Part shown: one piece after another, positions 6,903 to 15,104 of the stretch
Layout: every line of letters begins with the position of its first letter
How positions within the stretch are numbered: the first letter of the stretch is position 1
Assembly (NCBI GenBank): GCA_902384585.1
Contig: CABMCJ010000004.1
Span: 186,001-250,000 of the forward strand
Reading direction: 5' to 3'
Source: Candidatus Anstonella stagnisolia
Lineage (GTDB): Archaea > Micrarchaeota > Micrarchaeia > Anstonellales > Anstonellaceae
DNA: 64,000 nucleotides
Made by a program: the position numbers and the translations under genes
The notes under the pieces: generated by a model
The model's database searches: none
The model's input: the letters and a program-made list of their open reading frames with translations, nothing else
What the model was told of the DNA's origin: nothing

Positions 6903-7880
6903 TTACTGTTGTGGAAGATTAGAATCACTAGAGCAAATAATAAACGGTTGTATTACTTGCGTAAGGAAAAGCCATAGCATACCAACCAAAACAGGGAAGA
7001 CAATTTCTTTTGGATAAGGAAAAATGCCCGTCGCGCTTAGAATGTCTGTAAAAAATGGTGAGAGAAAGAATGCAACTATAAAACTAAGAATACCATAAAT
7101 GAGACGTATTGTATTTGTAGAACGTAATGGGAAGTGTAATCCTAGGAAAGCTTCATCACGCTGCTCTGTTCTGATAGTCATGAGATCTTTCAAAACATTA
7201 TTATCTCTAAGTTTTAGGTCAGGCATAGCTAAAGCATTTAGTATTTCGACCAACGCGGGTTTTACCCGGTCTTTTTCCGTAGAATTAAGTACACCATCCA
7301 TTTTTTCAATATACATAGTTAGCGATTTTAACTCATCAACTATGGAGTTTGTATAAAGTAGTGGATAAAACAGTTCGATACTGTTTTTTACATTCTTCTT
7401 GGCTTTTTTTAATTCTTCGATAGCCCTGATTGTTGTAATTTCATCCAAATATTCGCAATTAAGGTATGTTTCATATAAATTAAGGAAAAGTTCGTTTGGA
7501 TGATCGAAACTGTCAATTTTATGGGTGTTTAAGTGGAAATAAGCACCCTTAAAAAAAGATTTTATGAGGAATGCAACGAAAATCAATATGCATGCAACAA
7601 GCATTGCAAAAATGAAATAAAGTAATATGAGCCCTATAAAGAAAGCGAAATCAAATTTATCTATCTTTGAACCAAGTGATAAAATCAAGATGATAAGAAT
7701 TGGCGCAGTTAACGTAAGTAATATGAAATTGCGACTTCCTTGTTCGCGGCCTTTCAAAAATCTGTATTTTCTCTTGGCAGCATCTGTTAATTCATTTGCA
7801 GATACTCTGACAAAAGAATTGACGTCTTCTGCCGTTAATGCATCCCCGTCTTTAAACTTTTTTGGTTGTTTTTCTGCCAT
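6903..7880 (-). CDS. Four-span membrane protein with cytoplasmic helical domain
   Basis: The 325-residue protein has a charged N-terminus (about 1-48) and two membrane spans at about 50-70 and 78-108. A long helical soluble segment (about 115-265) is rich in Lys, Glu and Leu, and two more spans lie at about 268-290 and 298-316. No enzymatic motif was seen. It is the last gene of the AT-rich minus-strand island and uses many ATA, AGA and TTA codons, unlike its neighbours outside the island. A gap of about 100 nt separates it from the next island gene, so it may have its own promoter. Confidence 0.7.
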   Translation of the reverse strand: MAEKQPKKFKDGDALTAEDVNSFVRVSANELTDAAKRKYRFLKGREQGSRNFILLTLTAPILIILILSLGSKIDKFDFAFFIGLILLYFIFAMLVACILIFVAFLIKSFFKGAYFHLNTHKIDSFDHPNELFLNLYETYLNCEYLDEITTIRAIEELKKAKKNVKNSIELFYPLLYTNSIVDELKSLTMYIEKMDGVLNSTEKDRVKPALVEILNALAMPDLKLRDNNVLKDLMTIRTEQRDEAFLGLHFPLRSTNTIRLIYGILSFIVAFFLSPFFTDILSATGIFPYPKEIVFPVLVGMLWLFLTQVIQPFIICSSDSNLPQQ

Positions 7881-7988
7881 GTTAATATAATCGTGGGCAT
7901 CATTTTTAGGTCTTTGGGTCTTTCGTATATCTTACATTTTATTTCAAGCTGGCACGAGATTTTGATTATATGATGAGCCGAAAATTTA

Positions 7989-8978
7989 CTATTTTGATAT
8001 GATAGGCTGATAATCCGAACCACCATAAGTACGATATGTATTGGGTTGGCAATAAAGCGCAAAGGGATAGTTACCATCTGATGTCTGAATTAAATAATTT
8101 GAAGATTGGCATTTTAATGTAAAGCTTTTATTGAAAGGAAGGCTATTTGAACGCAGCACGTAAGGTGAAGATCCTCCTATTTCTGCAACGGAAATCGTAG
8201 ATTTGACTTCACCGACTTTGCCATATGTGCTATTGATTATGTTGAGTAGGTATATATCAGAATTACCGAAATTAAAGATAGTTAATCCAAATGTACTAGT
8301 ATCGTTTGTGACATTCATTTCGTAAATATGATAACGCAAAGGGCTTGAAATAAATGAGATTAGATAGTTCTGGCTTATGATATTCCCAAGAGCAATTACA
8401 ACAATAAAAACTATGATAAAATTAATGGAAGGTCCATAATTATCATTGTTGAGTAAGTTAGGTAATTTTGGATTAGCGAAAACTAAATACAAAATAAGAA
8501 GTGAAGATAAACCCAAGATTGGCAAAATCATTTGTATTAAGAAGGTGACTATCATTTGCCAGCTGTCAATAAAAATGAGGATAATTAGTACAACTAATGT
8601 AATAAAAAAGATTACTTTTTGTTGTTTAGCTGATAAATTCAGATTAGTTAGTATATGAATGCAAAATGAAATAGATATAGAAAAAAGTAAAAAGACTCCT
8701 GTATCTAGCACAGTTGGAACTGACTCTTTAGTTCCACTCATTATCGATATAAACTTTATGATTTGAATGAGTAAATAAATAACAAAATTAAAAAAAATGC
8801 CAAGAAGAACTACGTTTGAGGTTCTAACAAAAAAATCATATTTTTCAGGATAGTTTGCTCCTAATAGGAATTTTTTGTGTTGTTTATTTTTATGTAGAAA
8901 TCTTTCTAATAAAAATCCTGGATAGATTATAACTAACAAAATAAGGAAACTCGAAACATTGGAAAGGTTTAAATCCAT
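7989..8978 (-). CDS. Polytopic membrane protein with C-terminal extracytoplasmic domain
   Basis: ATG at 8978 (MDLNLSNVSSF) is preferred over an in-frame TTG nine bases upstream. About 329 residues: roughly seven hydrophobic spans fill residues 8-220, with one at about 185-207 ending the membrane part. A C-terminal domain of about 110 residues is rich in Ser, Asn, Thr and Tyr (GGSSPYVLRSN) and should lie outside. It contains several Asn-glycosylation sequons. No family was recognised. The gene is AT-rich and follows the 146-residue membrane gene by 15 nt on the minus strand, implying one transcript. Confidence 0.7.
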   Translation of the reverse strand: MDLNLSNVSSFLILLVIIYPGFLLERFLHKNKQHKKFLLGANYPEKYDFFVRTSNVVLLGIFFNFVIYLLIQIIKFISIMSGTKESVPTVLDTGVFLLFSISISFCIHILTNLNLSAKQQKVIFFITLVVLIILIFIDSWQMIVTFLIQMILPILGLSSLLILYLVFANPKLPNLLNNDNYGPSINFIIVFIVVIALGNIISQNYLISFISSPLRYHIYEMNVTNDTSTFGLTIFNFGNSDIYLLNIINSTYGKVGEVKSTISVAEIGGSSPYVLRSNSLPFNKSFTLKCQSSNYLIQTSDGNYPFALYCQPNTYRTYGGSDYQPIISK

Positions 8979-8993
8979 ATTAGTCAATCTCGT

Positions 8994-9434
8994 TTAATTT
9001 TCTAGGAGAGTTTCCCATAAAAATTGTACTGCATTTTCTGTTTCAGCCATCATAGCTAACATAATCGCTATTAAAGCTAGATAGATACCCAATTTAATAT
9101 CTCCACTGAATGACGAATATTGTTGCATTACGAAGAAAACATTTGAGAATACTAAAAAGAAGGAATACGAGATGATTGTGCTATAGTAGCGAATTTTCTT
9201 CTTTTTAGTTAGTGAATCTGTTTTGATGCTCTTTTCAACATTTCTGATAGTTTTCCAGATAACGACATATATCCAGATAGCTAGAAAAATCAGAGTAATT
9301 GGAATTTGAATGCCTAGGATGCCCTGAGAAACTAATATGCTATTTCCCCACCACAAATATAGTATGCTAGTCGCCAGTAGCACGGTAAAGATTAAATGCC
9401 ACCACTTCCATTTCAAAATATTTTTCATACACAT
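8994..9434 (-). CDS. Four-span membrane protein (146 aa)
   Basis: Four hydrophobic spans at about 12-30, 35-57, 80-100 and 110-130 are joined by a basic loop (KSIKTDSLTKKKKIRYYS). The start has a GGTGA ribosome-binding site eight bases upstream. It lies in the AT-rich operon, 19 nt after the Cys-rich lipoprotein gene. No motif allows a function. Confidence 0.65.
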   Translation of the reverse strand: MCMKNILKWKWWHLIFTVLLATSILYLWWGNSILVSQGILGIQIPITLIFLAIWIYVVIWKTIRNVEKSIKTDSLTKKKKIRYYSTIISYSFFLVFSNVFFVMQQYSSFSGDIKLGIYLALIAIMLAMMAETENAVQFLWETLLEN

Positions 9435-9453
9435 AGTTGTTCACCGTTTGTTT

Positions 9454-10332
9454 CTAGCCCCCTAAAATTGGCAGCTTGCCAATCTGAACAAGATAATCAA
9501 GATTTTTAGTAGTTGTGGCGTCAAGTTGTCTGCAGTTTGCAGACATAATTGTAATTGGTTGAGCATCTTTACTATTTATAGTTACTTGGGCAGTAGTTGG
9601 CACGGCATATCTAGTATCCACATATCTAGATATAGTAACTTTCTGACCATCTGCGAGTGAACCTAAGTTGAGTACTTGCACTGCGCCATCGTTATCTGAA
9701 GCAGTAATCTGTATTTGTATATTTTCTGCCTCGCCCATACCGCTATTAGTTAATGTAACATATACTGTCGTTGTTTCACCACTTAATCCAAAGTTTGTAT
9801 TGCAACCAGAAATTTCTGCTCCAAGTTTAGGTCTGCAATCACTTGGGCATGATCCTTGTGCTTCTCCTGTTTCACAGATAAGATTTCCGCAGCATGGAAT
9901 TTGAGGCTTAGTTACGCATGTTCCGTACTCGCAGATATAGTTTTGGCACGCTGACGCCGTGCTAGAACAGCCAGGTTGCGGTCCATTTAGAGATTGGTGC
10001 TGGCAGGTATAGGAGGTAGCAGAATTACAGATATCACTAGTACATGGGTTTCCGTCCTCACAAGATGTTGGGCAGCTTTGAGTTCTGCACGCCCCATACT
10101 CGCAACCATACTCGCAGTACTCGGTTTTGAAAATCCAGCGCCCTGATTTGCATTCTGGATCATAATTTCTAGTGTTTCCTTGACAAGAATTATCAGATGA
10201 ACCTTGACACTGTTCAACATTAGTATAAGTTTGTGGGGTTTCTTGAGAAGAGTTAATACTTTGTGTTTTGTTTGTGCAACCAAAAAATAGCAAACCTACT
10301 AGAGCAAAATAAAGAAGTAGTATCTTTGACAC
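9454..10332 (-). CDS. Cysteine-rich surface lipoprotein with CARDB-like domain
   Basis: GTG at 10332 follows TTGGTGGGAAA. The signal MSKILLLYFALVGLLFFGC ends in lipobox LFFGC. The mature protein has a cysteine-rich region (about 35-165) with many short CxxxxxC repeats, resembling the dickkopf/EGF-like repeats found in other archaeal surface proteins. This is followed by a beta-rich domain (about 175-275) whose VTLTNSGMGEAENIQIQI pattern matches CARDB/APHP-type adhesion domains. It is anchored outside the cell membrane. It is the only island gene with a confident extracellular adhesion-type architecture, and suggests that the island encodes a surface-exposed complex. Confidence 0.75.
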   Translation of the reverse strand: MSKILLLYFALVGLLFFGCTNKTQSINSSQETPQTYTNVEQCQGSSDNSCQGNTRNYDPECKSGRWIFKTEYCEYGCEYGACRTQSCPTSCEDGNPCTSDICNSATSYTCQHQSLNGPQPGCSSTASACQNYICEYGTCVTKPQIPCCGNLICETGEAQGSCPSDCRPKLGAEISGCNTNFGLSGETTTVYVTLTNSGMGEAENIQIQITASDNDGAVQVLNLGSLADGQKVTISRYVDTRYAVPTTAQVTINSKDAQPITIMSANCRQLDATTTKNLDYLVQIGKLPILGG

Positions 10333-10356
10333 TTTCCCACCAATATTGAATTTGGC

Positions 10357-10614
10357 TTAGCGCTTTTTAATGTTATCTAAATCTGTATTTAACTTTCTTA
10401 TCTGAACCTCGTTTAGGTCGTCCTTTATCGCGCCGCTCCAAATAAATGCACCTTCTGCGTATGATAATGCTGCGGCACCGATCATACCTAGACCAACCAT
10501 TCTATCTTCGTACTTTGTTGAAAGGGAAGCCATCCCAGCGCCCATGATGAACAACACTATGCTTAGAGCCATAAGTGTGATGCTCATCAGTCTTTTCGGA
10601 TTTTTATTATTCAT
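10357..10614 (-). CDS. Two-span membrane protein (85 aa)
   Basis: Two hydrophobic spans (about 10-30 and 42-60) are followed by a charged tail with a probable short coiled coil (LNEVQIRKLNTDLDNIKK). It lies between the Gly-rich membrane protein and the lipoprotein in the AT-rich operon, with gaps of 17 and 24 nt. No family was recognised. Confidence 0.6.
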   Translation of the reverse strand: MNNKNPKRLMSITLMALSIVLFIMGAGMASLSTKYEDRMVGLGMIGAAALSYAEGAFIWSGAIKDDLNEVQIRKLNTDLDNIKKR

Positions 10615-10631
10615 TCAACCACCCACCAAAA

Positions 10632-11246
10632 TTATAAAACATCTCCCCCTTTTCCACCGTCAACATTGATTTTTCCCTCATTGTTGATACTTCCGCCCGC
10701 ATAAAAAACAACGGTTCCACCTTGCCCTCCTTGACCTGCATTACCTTTTTGTTTTTTGAAATAATGAGTTAATGTAAAATCGGCAATCCCTAAGATAAGT
10801 GATAACATACTCAATAGATCTGGCGAATTGCAACTAGAATTATAAGTAACGTTTGAGATCAATACTGGATTTATCTGAGATTGATCAATCACACATTTTA
10901 TCTCGCTATTTGTTCCTGCGTATGCACTTCCACCTGCCCCGCCGGACGTAATTATTGAGCCGCTATTTGACATTTGCTCTGCTTGTATGTTGACGGCTCC
11001 ACCGCTTCCTCCCTGCCCTCCAATGCCGCTTATGGCTCCGCAGTTGAGCAGGATAGTACTGTTTGCGTACACATTTGCTTGGAAACATGTCGCCTTATCT
11101 TTGAAAATAAAAGGAGCAGTAATTCCCAAAAAACCGATTATAAATAGAATGACGCCAGAAATAATAAAGATGAATTCGTATTTTGAAAAAATCGGAGCTA
11201 ATTTATTGAGAAATTTTACTATAGCATCTGGAATTTTCATGTACAC
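10632..11246 (-). CDS. Membrane protein with split glycine-rich solenoid segments
   Basis: The 204-residue protein has a short basic start and one span at about 27-49. A Gly/Ser/Ala/Asn-rich segment (about 70-110) follows, with words such as GGQGGSGGAVNIQ and SGGAGGSA. Then come a cysteine-bearing stretch, a hydrophobic segment at about 142-160, and a second Gly-rich segment (GNAGQGGQGGTVVFYAGG, then INVDGGKGGD). The N-X-G-X-I and GGxGG pattern is that of beta-solenoid surface proteins, here cut into two pieces around a membrane segment. It is the first gene of the AT-rich operon and has a TATA-like ATTATACT upstream. Confidence 0.65.
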   Translation of the reverse strand: MYMKIPDAIVKFLNKLAPIFSKYEFIFIISGVILFIIGFLGITAPFIFKDKATCFQANVYANSTILLNCGAISGIGGQGGSGGAVNIQAEQMSNSGSIITSGGAGGSAYAGTNSEIKCVIDQSQINPVLISNVTYNSSCNSPDLLSMLSLILGIADFTLTHYFKKQKGNAGQGGQGGTVVFYAGGSINNEGKINVDGGKGGDVL

Positions 11247-11324
11247 ACATCCTACCTTAGAGTATACCTTCCAGTATAATAATTGTTATGTATTGAATGA
11301 TTTCATCAAAAACATGTTTCCGAT

Positions 11325-12302
11325 TCAAACTCCAAACTGCTCCGTCTCCACCCATTCCGCCTTCACCAGCACCCACCAGTCCTGCGCAATCCCTTGCAGT
11401 AAATATTCATACGGCAGCCACCCGTATCCTTTTTCGCCCCAGCCTTCGCCCCAAGAATTGCGAATTAGGAACGCGCCTCTTTGAGAACCGATTTCCATTT
11501 TATCGTCATAACCAACGCACAAGACCGCATGCCCGCCAAGCACGCGCTCGTTTTCGCTGGGGAATGGGATTTTTCCGTTAGACGCCCCGTTCATTGATTC
11601 GTAAACCGTAAATCCAAACATCGCAGGCAAGCCGGATGAAAGAGTTTCTTTGATATTTGAAAGAATAAGTGCGGGCTCTTTTGTTACGGTGCGTTTGTCG
11701 TTTGTTGCGGCGGTTTTACTTTTTTCTGCGATGCTTTCGGGTTTTACCGGAGCGTTTTTGCTTTTTTCTGCGGGATTCGTTCCTGCGCTTTCGGATTTTT
11801 CATCAAGGCGGAAATAGGAGAGCGCCTGGTAGTTCTGCGCATAGGAGTAGCAGAAGGCGGGAGGCGCGATGTCAAGCATTTTCGCATCGTATTCCCAGTA
11901 TTTTTCAGGGGGCGCGCCGAAAAGGGCCAATGCGCCCATTGTGGTGCGGATGTACGCGCCGGTGTCGCCGGCTGCCTGCATGAGGTCGCGCGTGCCTTTG
12001 TAGATGAAAAGGCGCGAAAGCGGGCCGGTTTTGCCAAGCGTGCGCATCCGGTGGTATTGAAGCAGCGCGCTTGCGGCGTTTGCGGTGCATGAGCCAAGCT
12101 CCCCCTGGTCAAATATGGGCGGGCAAAAGGCGCGCAAATCAACAAGGGAGGGCACAATGGAAGGAATCCGAAGCAGGGGGGCTACCTTTGGGCTGCCTTT
12201 TGTATAGTCGCGCGAGTCGGGTGGGTCGGGCAGCCAGCCGAACCTTATTCTGGAGCCCGCGCTGGCAATGGAAGCAAAAGAAAGAGGCGGAAAGTCTCCC
12301 AT
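11325..12302 (-). CDS. Papain-like (C1A) cysteine peptidase
   Basis: The family hallmarks are present. An N-terminal GWLPDPPDSRDY segment is typical of COG4870-type peptidases. The oxyanion Gln and nucleophile lie in FDQGELGSC (Q66, C72), the His in GGHAVLCVGYDD (H258), and the Asn in RNSWGEGWG (N282). All catalytic residues are there, so activity is likely. A low-complexity insert of Lys, Ser, Ala and Thr (about 172-213) interrupts the catalytic domain. The annotated start has no signal peptide. However, an overlapping upstream ATG (12363, overlapping the previous stop) opens a good signal sequence in another frame, MRCKPRLLRYLFLF, so a one-base frameshift may hide a secreted form. Confidence 0.85.
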   Translation of the reverse strand: MGDFPPLSFASIASAGSRIRFGWLPDPPDSRDYTKGSPKVAPLLRIPSIVPSLVDLRAFCPPIFDQGELGSCTANAASALLQYHRMRTLGKTGPLSRLFIYKGTRDLMQAAGDTGAYIRTTMGALALFGAPPEKYWEYDAKMLDIAPPAFCYSYAQNYQALSYFRLDEKSESAGTNPAEKSKNAPVKPESIAEKSKTAATNDKRTVTKEPALILSNIKETLSSGLPAMFGFTVYESMNGASNGKIPFPSENERVLGGHAVLCVGYDDKMEIGSQRGAFLIRNSWGEGWGEKGYGWLPYEYLLQGIAQDWWVLVKAEWVETEQFGV

Positions 12303-12359
12303 AGGAAAGGGAGGGAAGGCAAAAAAGAAAAAGATAACGCAAAAGGCGGGGTTTGCACC

Positions 12360-13778
12360 TCATTTCGCACTATCCTGAACTTCCCAGTGCCCGCCCTTGT
12401 CGGGACCAATGCGCTTCAGTATGCCTTCCTTTACAAGCTTACGCAACCTGGATTGCATTGTTTCCTCGCTTTCGCCCAATGCAATGGCAAGTTCCTTTCT
12501 AGATGCTAGTGGATTTTTGCTTATCTCGTCAATAATTTTCTGGTACTTTTCTGGTACTTTTCTGGTACTTTTTGATTCTATCTGGGTAGTTTTCTGGGTA
12601 GTTTCTTGATAGTCAAGTGGGATTTTCTCCACAGTTTTCTCTGAACTTTTCTCCACAGGTTTCTCCACAGTTTTCGGTACAACCCTAGGGAATACTGCGA
12701 AGAACCAATTTTCATCAGCAACAAATTTCACCTTAAGCCCGTACCCTCGCATTGCCTTGCGCATCCTGCCTATGCCGGAGCCGATTTTCTCCACCTTGTC
12801 TATGCGCAGGAGCAGGTCCATAAGAAGAGGGTTGCGGGGCATGCTGCATTTGCCCAAATCCTTTCTTTTCAAACCGGAAACAAGACCTCCTGGATTGGAA
12901 ATGTCCACCCTGTCAGCGTAAATGTCCACCTGCACGTGCCCGGTGGAAAAATAATCGCGGTGCACCAGCGCGTTTATGAGCGCCTCGCGCAGGGCTTTTT
13001 CCGGAAGCTCAAGGCGGTTTGTGCGCTCCGCATTTATGATGAGTTTTGTATTGAGCTTGGAGCGAAGGTAGATGAGCGCATTCTCGAAATTGGAAAGGAT
13101 GTCTGAGTTGAACTCCTTCATGTCAAGTATCTGGTACTTGTCTGTGCCCTCATAAAGAACGCATACAACGGTTGCATTGAGGAAAAATTTGGTTATGCTG
13201 TTGGCAAAAAAGAGGACTCCGGCATTTTTCAGGTATCCAGAATCAAGCAAATTCAGGTTTTTGAGAGTATCCTTATCGCCCGAAAGTGGAGTGATGCCTG
13301 CGCGCGAAAGGAAACTCTTGAATTTCAGCTTGTCAAAATCCTCTGCAAAATCAAAACCCGTGTTGGGCTTGTCATCAAAGCGCACAAGACGCTCCTTGCG
13401 AAAAAACTCGCGTATTTCGTCGCGCTTAAGCTGCTGGGAGGTGGAGCCGATTCGCAGGTAAAACTGCCCGCCGGAAGAATAGGGCTTGTCTGCGCCTTCG
13501 GGTACGTGGATTATTGCAAATTCTCCGATTTTTTCTATTGAAATCCGGATGGAAGGCTCAATGTTCCTTGCAAAGGAATTTATCTTTGCCTCGTCCGCGT
13601 TGCTTAGTGAATATCCTGCAATTGAACCATCGTCGCGCACTCCGAGTATTATTTTGCCTCCTGCCGCATTGGCAAACGCGCAGATGTGCTTGCCCAAATC
13701 AGAAGGGATGCTCTCCTTGAAGTCAAGCGCATATCCCTCGCCGGTACCGATAAGCCCGAGCAGCTCTTCCCTTTCCAT
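12360..13778 (-). CDS. AlbA_2 (Schlafen-type) and GHKL-like ATP-binding transcriptional regulator
   Basis: From ATG 13778 the product has 472 residues. Residues 1-130 match the AlbA_2 DNA-binding domain (GYALDFKESIP, ANAAGGKIILGV). Residues about 255-385 match the C-terminal ATP-binding HATPase_c_4 domain (LREALINALVHRDY, VDISNPGG, GSGIGRM). Residues about 405-470 form a winged helix (SRKELAIALGESEETMQSRL). Such proteins are predicted transcriptional regulators or helicase-related factors. A low-complexity linker before the winged helix is encoded by 11-bp tandem repeats. The frame is open to 13898, but that part contains the TATA box and the shared upstream element, so the shorter start is used. 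Confidence 0.8.
   Translation of the reverse strand: MEREELLGLIGTGEGYALDFKESIPSDLGKHICAFANAAGGKIILGVRDDGSIAGYSLSNADEAKINSFARNIEPSIRISIEKIGEFAIIHVPEGADKPYSSGGQFYLRIGSTSQQLKRDEIREFFRKERLVRFDDKPNTGFDFAEDFDKLKFKSFLSRAGITPLSGDKDTLKNLNLLDSGYLKNAGVLFFANSITKFFLNATVVCVLYEGTDKYQILDMKEFNSDILSNFENALIYLRSKLNTKLIINAERTNRLELPEKALREALINALVHRDYFSTGHVQVDIYADRVDISNPGGLVSGLKRKDLGKCSMPRNPLLMDLLLRIDKVEKIGSGIGRMRKAMRGYGLKVKFVADENWFFAVFPRVVPKTVEKPVEKSSEKTVEKIPLDYQETTQKTTQIESKSTRKVPEKYQKIIDEISKNPLASRKELAIALGESEETMQSRLRKLVKEGILKRIGPDKGGHWEVQDSAK
12541..12572 (+). repeat. 11-bp tandem repeat inside AlbA_2/ATPase gene
   Basis: Three direct copies of TGGTACTTTTC lie at 12541-12551, 12552-12562 and 12563-12572 (last copy one base short). 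Related imperfect words (TTTCTGGGTAGT, TTCTCCACAG) follow on the same strand. Because 11 is not a multiple of three, gain or loss of one unit would shift the frame before the C-terminal winged helix. Confidence 0.75.
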
Positions 13779-13813
13779 AGCACAAACCCTGCCGGAAAAA
13801 TTTCCGTATTGGC

Positions 13814-13847
13814 ATTTAAAAATAGTTGGAAGGTAACTTTCCAGTGG
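13814..13847 (-). promoter_or_regulatory. Promoter of AlbA_2/ATPase gene with shared upstream element (copy 2)
   Basis: On the minus strand, CCACTGGAAAGTTACCT (13847-13831) is followed after 6 nt by the TATA box TATTTTTAAAT (13824-13814). The start codon is at 13778. The 17-bp element is identical to the one upstream of radC. Confidence 0.65.
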
Positions 13848-13866
13848 GTTTGCTGAAGGAAAAATA

Positions 13867-14430
13867 TTATTTCTCCCTAAAGCGCTTCCTGTCCGCATTT
13901 ATCTGCGACTTGAGCGCAAATCTGCCGTAGGGAGTCTGCTTTGTCTTGGCGCGCGCAACGCTGCCGCGATGGAATATTATCTCGGTCCCGTAGAAGGAAA
14001 GGATTTTGGAGATTTTCCCTGCGCGCCAGCTGCTTTTTGCATTGTTGCGCGCGATGCGCGCATTCAGGCTTATGCGCCTGGAAAGCTTCTCATTTACGAT
14101 GTGTATGCTGCCTGAGGGCTGCCAAAGCAGCCCAAGCGCCTCCTGCGCAGTAGTGCAGCTGAAATAGAAGTTGCTGCTTCCAAGAAAAAGGGAAACTGCC
14201 TGCGTGAGCACATTGAACGGCTTTTCTATGAACCCTGCCTTTCTTTCCTGTTCCAGAGGGACATAATAAATGCCCTTGAAGGGGGTTGGAAAGAGTTTTA
14301 GGGTGGCGCACATGGAGAGAATCTTTTGCCTTGAAAAGCCCTGCGCTTGGAGCTGCTGGAAACTGATTGCCTGTTTTGGGAGAAGCATTGGCTTCTTTTG
14401 GAGGAGCATTGGCTGCCTTGGGGAAAGCAT
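13867..14430 (-). CDS. AbiEi-like antitoxin/regulator
   Basis: The 187 residues begin with three 7-residue repeats (MLSPRQP, MLLQKKP, MLLPKQA), each opening with a possible start codon; a GGTGAT site supports the first. A winged-helix segment follows (LQAQGFSRQKILSM), then FKGIYYVP and a CTTAQEALGLLWQP region. This order, with HTH followed by a GIYYVP-like strand, is typical of AbiEi antitoxins and related transcriptional regulators. It sits 6 nt downstream of an AbiEii-type nucleotidyltransferase on the same strand, completing a type IV toxin-antitoxin-like pair. The gene order is toxin first, the reverse of the usual one. Confidence 0.65.
   Translation of the reverse strand: MLSPRQPMLLQKKPMLLPKQAISFQQLQAQGFSRQKILSMCATLKLFPTPFKGIYYVPLEQERKAGFIEKPFNVLTQAVSLFLGSSNFYFSCTTAQEALGLLWQPSGSIHIVNEKLSRRISLNARIARNNAKSSWRAGKISKILSFYGTEIIFHRGSVARAKTKQTPYGRFALKSQINADRKRFREK
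14388..14430 (-). repeat. 21-bp tandem repeats with three in-frame ATGs
   Basis: The first 63 bases of the AbiEi-like gene are three imperfect 21-bp units whose ATGs lie at 14430, 14409 and 14388, all in frame. Translation could begin at any of them without changing the folded domain. Confidence 0.6.
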
Positions 14431-14436
14431 TGGAAA

Positions 14437-15039
14437 TCACCTTTCTTTGGAAAGTTCTTTGGAAAGCATTTTTCTCAATTCTGCTGCATCAGATGGATTG
14501 AGCGCCATAAGTTCAATGTCCTTGCTGTTTTGCGGCATGCCGCTTTTTGAGATGAGCTTTTCCATAATGCCAAAATCCGAAGAGCCGGACTTGAGAATGC
14601 AGAATATGTCAAAGAGGTCGCGCGCCTCTTTCCTATCCCCATAAGCGGCAATTTTCATCTGGAGGATATCCTCAAGGGATGCGACTTGTATTTTTGCGGC
14701 GCCAAAATCGCGCTCTTCAATGCGCTTTATCTTGTGCTCTGGTATGAAAATTTCAACTTTTATGCTTGTGTCCTCGAACTGCACTACGAACTGGTTTGTG
14801 AAACTCCCTGCGGTTGTGTGGTAGCCTTTTTTTGTGAGGCAGCCCTTGAGTTCCTCCTTGAGCTTTGTATCGCTGCCCTGTAGCGGCACAAAATCCAAAT
14901 CCACGCTTACGCGGTGTTTCAGGTGGAAGAGGGCAAGCGCGGTCCCACCTACGAGCACAAGTTTTCCCTGTGCGCACTGCGCAACATCCGGAAGTATCTC
15001 CAGCACCCGCTTGTATTTTCTTTCAAATGTGTTGTCCAT
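14437..15039 (-). CDS. AbiEii-like nucleotidyltransferase toxin
   Basis: The 200-residue protein contains the nucleotidyltransferase signature GGTALALFHLKHRVSVDLDF (31-50), with G31-G32 and the metal-binding D47 and D49. A later KVEIFIPEH strand supplies the third acidic residue, and DLFDIF lies near residue 140. AbiEii/AbiGii toxins of this family transfer nucleotides to RNA targets such as tRNA acceptor ends. All core residues are present, so it is likely active. It is the first gene of a two-gene operon with an AbiEi-like protein, and its start lies about 26 nt after a TATA box (CTTTATATA), so the message is probably leaderless. A perfect inverted repeat lies just upstream of the TATA box. 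Confidence 0.75.
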   Translation of the reverse strand: MDNTFERKYKRVLEILPDVAQCAQGKLVLVGGTALALFHLKHRVSVDLDFVPLQGSDTKLKEELKGCLTKKGYHTTAGSFTNQFVVQFEDTSIKVEIFIPEHKIKRIEERDFGAAKIQVASLEDILQMKIAAYGDRKEARDLFDIFCILKSGSSDFGIMEKLISKSGMPQNSKDIELMALNPSDAAELRKMLSKELSKER

Positions 15040-15059
15040 GCGGGTATTTGGGGCAGGAA

Positions 15060-15104
15060 GTATATAAAGCTTGTTATTGCTAGATTAGAGTTTATCTAAT
15101 CTAG
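15060..15104 (-). promoter_or_regulatory. Promoter and operator of the AbiE-type pair
   Basis: CTAGATTAGA (15080-15089) and TCTAATCTAG (15095-15104) form a perfect 10-bp inverted repeat around GTTTA. On the minus strand it lies immediately upstream of the TATA box at about 15060-15068. AbiEi antitoxins are known to repress their operon through upstream inverted repeats, so this is the expected operator. Confidence 0.7.
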
